Both the position numbers and the translations under genes were made by a program. A stretch of DNA of 32,466 nt, taken from Solicoccozyma terricola (lineage: Eukaryota; Basidiomycota; Tremellomycetes; Filobasidiales; Piskurozymaceae). Position 1 is the stretch's first letter; every line of letters begins with the position of its first letter. Below, piece after piece: positions 30,745 to 32,466 of this stretch. The notes beneath the pieces were generated by a model that did not search any database, was not told the DNA's origin, and was given only the letters and a program-made list of their open reading frames with translations. The stretch spans positions 1-32,466 of the forward strand of contig BCLD01000008.1 of the NCBI GenBank assembly GCA_001600875.1, in the 5' to 3' direction.

Positions 30745-32466
30745 TCACCATGTCCTTTCCGCCGGTGGCCTGCGAGCTTTACCTAGGTTACCCCATCCTC
30801 CAGCTCGTTCCATCACATCCCCGCGACTTCGACTGCCCGCAGACGGTAGACCGAGGGAAGAAGTCCGACTGGCAGATAGTGGCGTCACCGCTGTCCTGCG
30901 AAGGAGATCTCGACCCGCCGGAGTGAGATTCTCGGCCGCCCGACGAGGTGTGCTTGCAAATGACGACGAAGGGGTCCGAGGCGGTCCCATGTCGCCGATT
31001 GTTGCCGGTCGGTCATTGGACGGTCGATCATTGGACAACAAAGCAAGACCTCGCGGGACGGTGCCGAATCCTCTTGCTCGTTCCCTCATCGCTCGGGATG
31101 CGTCTCCTGCCAGCCTTCGACCGATTGCATCTCTCCGTTTGGGCTCTGATATTCTAAAAGCGCTCGGTCTGAGATCCAGCTCGCCGCTGCCACCACTTTC
31201 ACCAAGTGCTCGAGGCGCACCCAGCAGGGTACCCCATGTCATCAGCTGAGAGACAGCTTGAGGTCCGAGTTGTTCGGGAGATGGTGATGGAACGTCAGCA
31301 ACGAGAGGGTAATTGTTGTAGGATGGCAGCTTGTGAGACGGGTGATCTGGGCGCGGAAGGAAGGATGTCGTCAGCGGACTCTGTCGGGACGTTCGCAATT
31401 GCCCAGTGCTCACAAGGCGTTCCATTGATGGCAGCTCCAACAGCACTTCTCGACGGACTGGTACCGCGGTGGGAACCTCTCACTCGGGCTGTTCCCTCAT
31501 CTTCGTCCTCGTCGGGCATCCGTGTGTTGGCGTGCTTGATCTCGCGAGGAGCTTGACGGGTTTCTATGGCGGATGTGCTGCCAACAGGAATGAATGGGGA
31601 GATATCTGCATCTGGTATATAGTAGAGTGCATTGCGGGCCTGGTAGTTGAGGTGTAGGGGGCGTTCAGCTACAGGGTATCCAGTCATGAAAAAAGGGTCA
31701 TGTCTCACCTTGAATCCCCATGTTGGAACCACCTTCTCCCTCCCGTCCTTGTCGTCGGCCATCACCTGCCTTTCCACGGCTTCTCTCCGTTCCGCGATCT
31801 CATCCCCGCGTCTCAACCCTTCACTCCCAGACGCTACTTCCCGTACCGGGATTATTTGTCCTGTTGACGTGGTCATGGCCGTCTCAGGCAATCCAGCTTC
31901 GTTGAGAGCTCGAGCGAGAGGAAGGGAGGGGGAAAGAGGAACGTCATGGATGTCCGAGGTGGGTGACGGTGGTCGTGGTGGAGAAGCGGTTGGTAGGGTG
32001 TTGGCGACGACGAGCTGGGACGAGGATGGGTCGTACGTGGGTGCGCGGATGAGCGCTTTGGAGGATTTGGAAGCGATTGTAGAGTCGGAGCGGACGGGGG
32101 TCTCATCGTTCTCCACGTTCTTGCCTTTACCATTGTCCGGCCTCGCGGCGTCTTCAATAGCGAGGGTTTCGAGGGTTTGCGTGCTGGTCGTTGCAACTCC
32201 CTTGATCGCTAGTACCCGTCGACCCGTTTCAATCGCCTTGGTCGGCATCAACCCATCCTCGATCTCATGTCCTCCAGCCTCGATCAACTCCATCCTTCTC
32301 CCTTGTTCCAGTCGTAGCCTTCCATCCCTGGCCTTCTTCTCTGCTGCATATGCCCAGGCGAATCTTTCCCGTCGTGTTTTGTTTTCTTCGTGAAGGATTT
32401 GGAGAAAGGAGGCGTTGTCCTCGGAAGTGTACGAATGTTGAAAGTCCTGGGTACGGATTGGGGGGG
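30745..32466 (-). CDS. ESS2: ESS2 (DGCR14/Bis1) nuclear splicing-associated protein, 5' end outside the window
   Basis: ES2 family proteins associate with the late spliceosome. Two exons are seen: from the window edge (32466) to 31414, and 31346-30745, joined in phase; at least 550 aa. Family features, in order: QDFQHSYTSEDNASFLQIL and RRERFAWAYAAEKKARDGR near the start, PTWGFKVRHDPFFMTGYP in the middle, and after the intron LMTWGTLLGAPRALG, then FRISEPKRRDAIGRRLAGDA and SRAMRERARGFG. The C-terminus is disordered (Ser/Pro/Arg). At the window edge six C precede CCGTACCCAG, which could be a splice acceptor. The N-terminal residues (the LEEDxY-type start) are therefore missing from view. Confidence 0.88.
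32461..32466. repeat. G run at the window edge
   Basis: The window ends in six G, which continue outside. On the ESS2 sense strand this is poly-C, in the position expected for another poly-C intron. Confidence 0.6.

Overview
The window is nuclear DNA of a basidiomycete, most likely a tremellomycete yeast (Cryptococcus/Kwoniella/Trichosporon-like). The evidence is many short GT-AG introns of about 45-120 nt, GTGAGT-type donors, CTNAC-like branch sites, micro-exons, tightly packed genes on both strands, and proteins that read as fungal orthologues (TMA22, KTI12, DPH5, PEX11, ESS2, a Trichosporon-type phenol hydroxylase). The lineage is inferred; no database search was possible. All exon models were read by hand and checked for phase.

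Left part (1 to about 10.4 kb). An 11-exon triose-phosphate/nucleotide-sugar transporter-like gene (730-2475) is followed 41 bp later, on the same strand, by a DUF273-like glycosyltransferase (2517-3814). After this the DNA is poor in intact genes: a frameshifted Ty1/copia-type gag start (about 4248-4444), short direct repeats (4479-4677), a broken lipase-like gene (about 5440-6902), and about 3.5 kb with only exon-like fragments on the minus strand. All 22 isolated N bases of the window lie between 792 and 6663.

Right part (10.4-32.5 kb). This part is gene-dense and has no N. In order: a single-pass membrane protein (+), a lysine-rich nucleolar-type coiled-coil protein (+), a membrane-anchored cyclophilin (-), TMA22/DENR (+), a small membrane protein (-), a 78-aa gene (+), a multi-pass membrane protein (+), a phenol 2-monooxygenase-like flavoprotein (-), a probable N-myristoylated protein (+), KTI12 (-), a 62-aa gene (+), a four-helix membrane protein (-), a gene that starts with an 11-copy heptamer (+), an F-box-like small protein (-), DPH5 (+), PEX11 (+) and ESS2 (-, cut by the window edge). 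The translation and tRNA-modification theme (TMA22, KTI12, DPH5) is ordinary housekeeping and not a cluster.

Most striking is that long runs of C on the sense strand sit inside introns throughout the right part. In the cyclophilin gene the run replaces the whole catalytic core, which suggests that two poly-C introns were collapsed into one during assembly or by real deletion. The other notable items are a 7-bp repeat array that puts a start codon out of frame with its own downstream reading frame, and a cluster of three overlapping CGG-N3-CCG sites upstream of the phenol-hydroxylase-like gene. I did not find a clear new multi-gene system.
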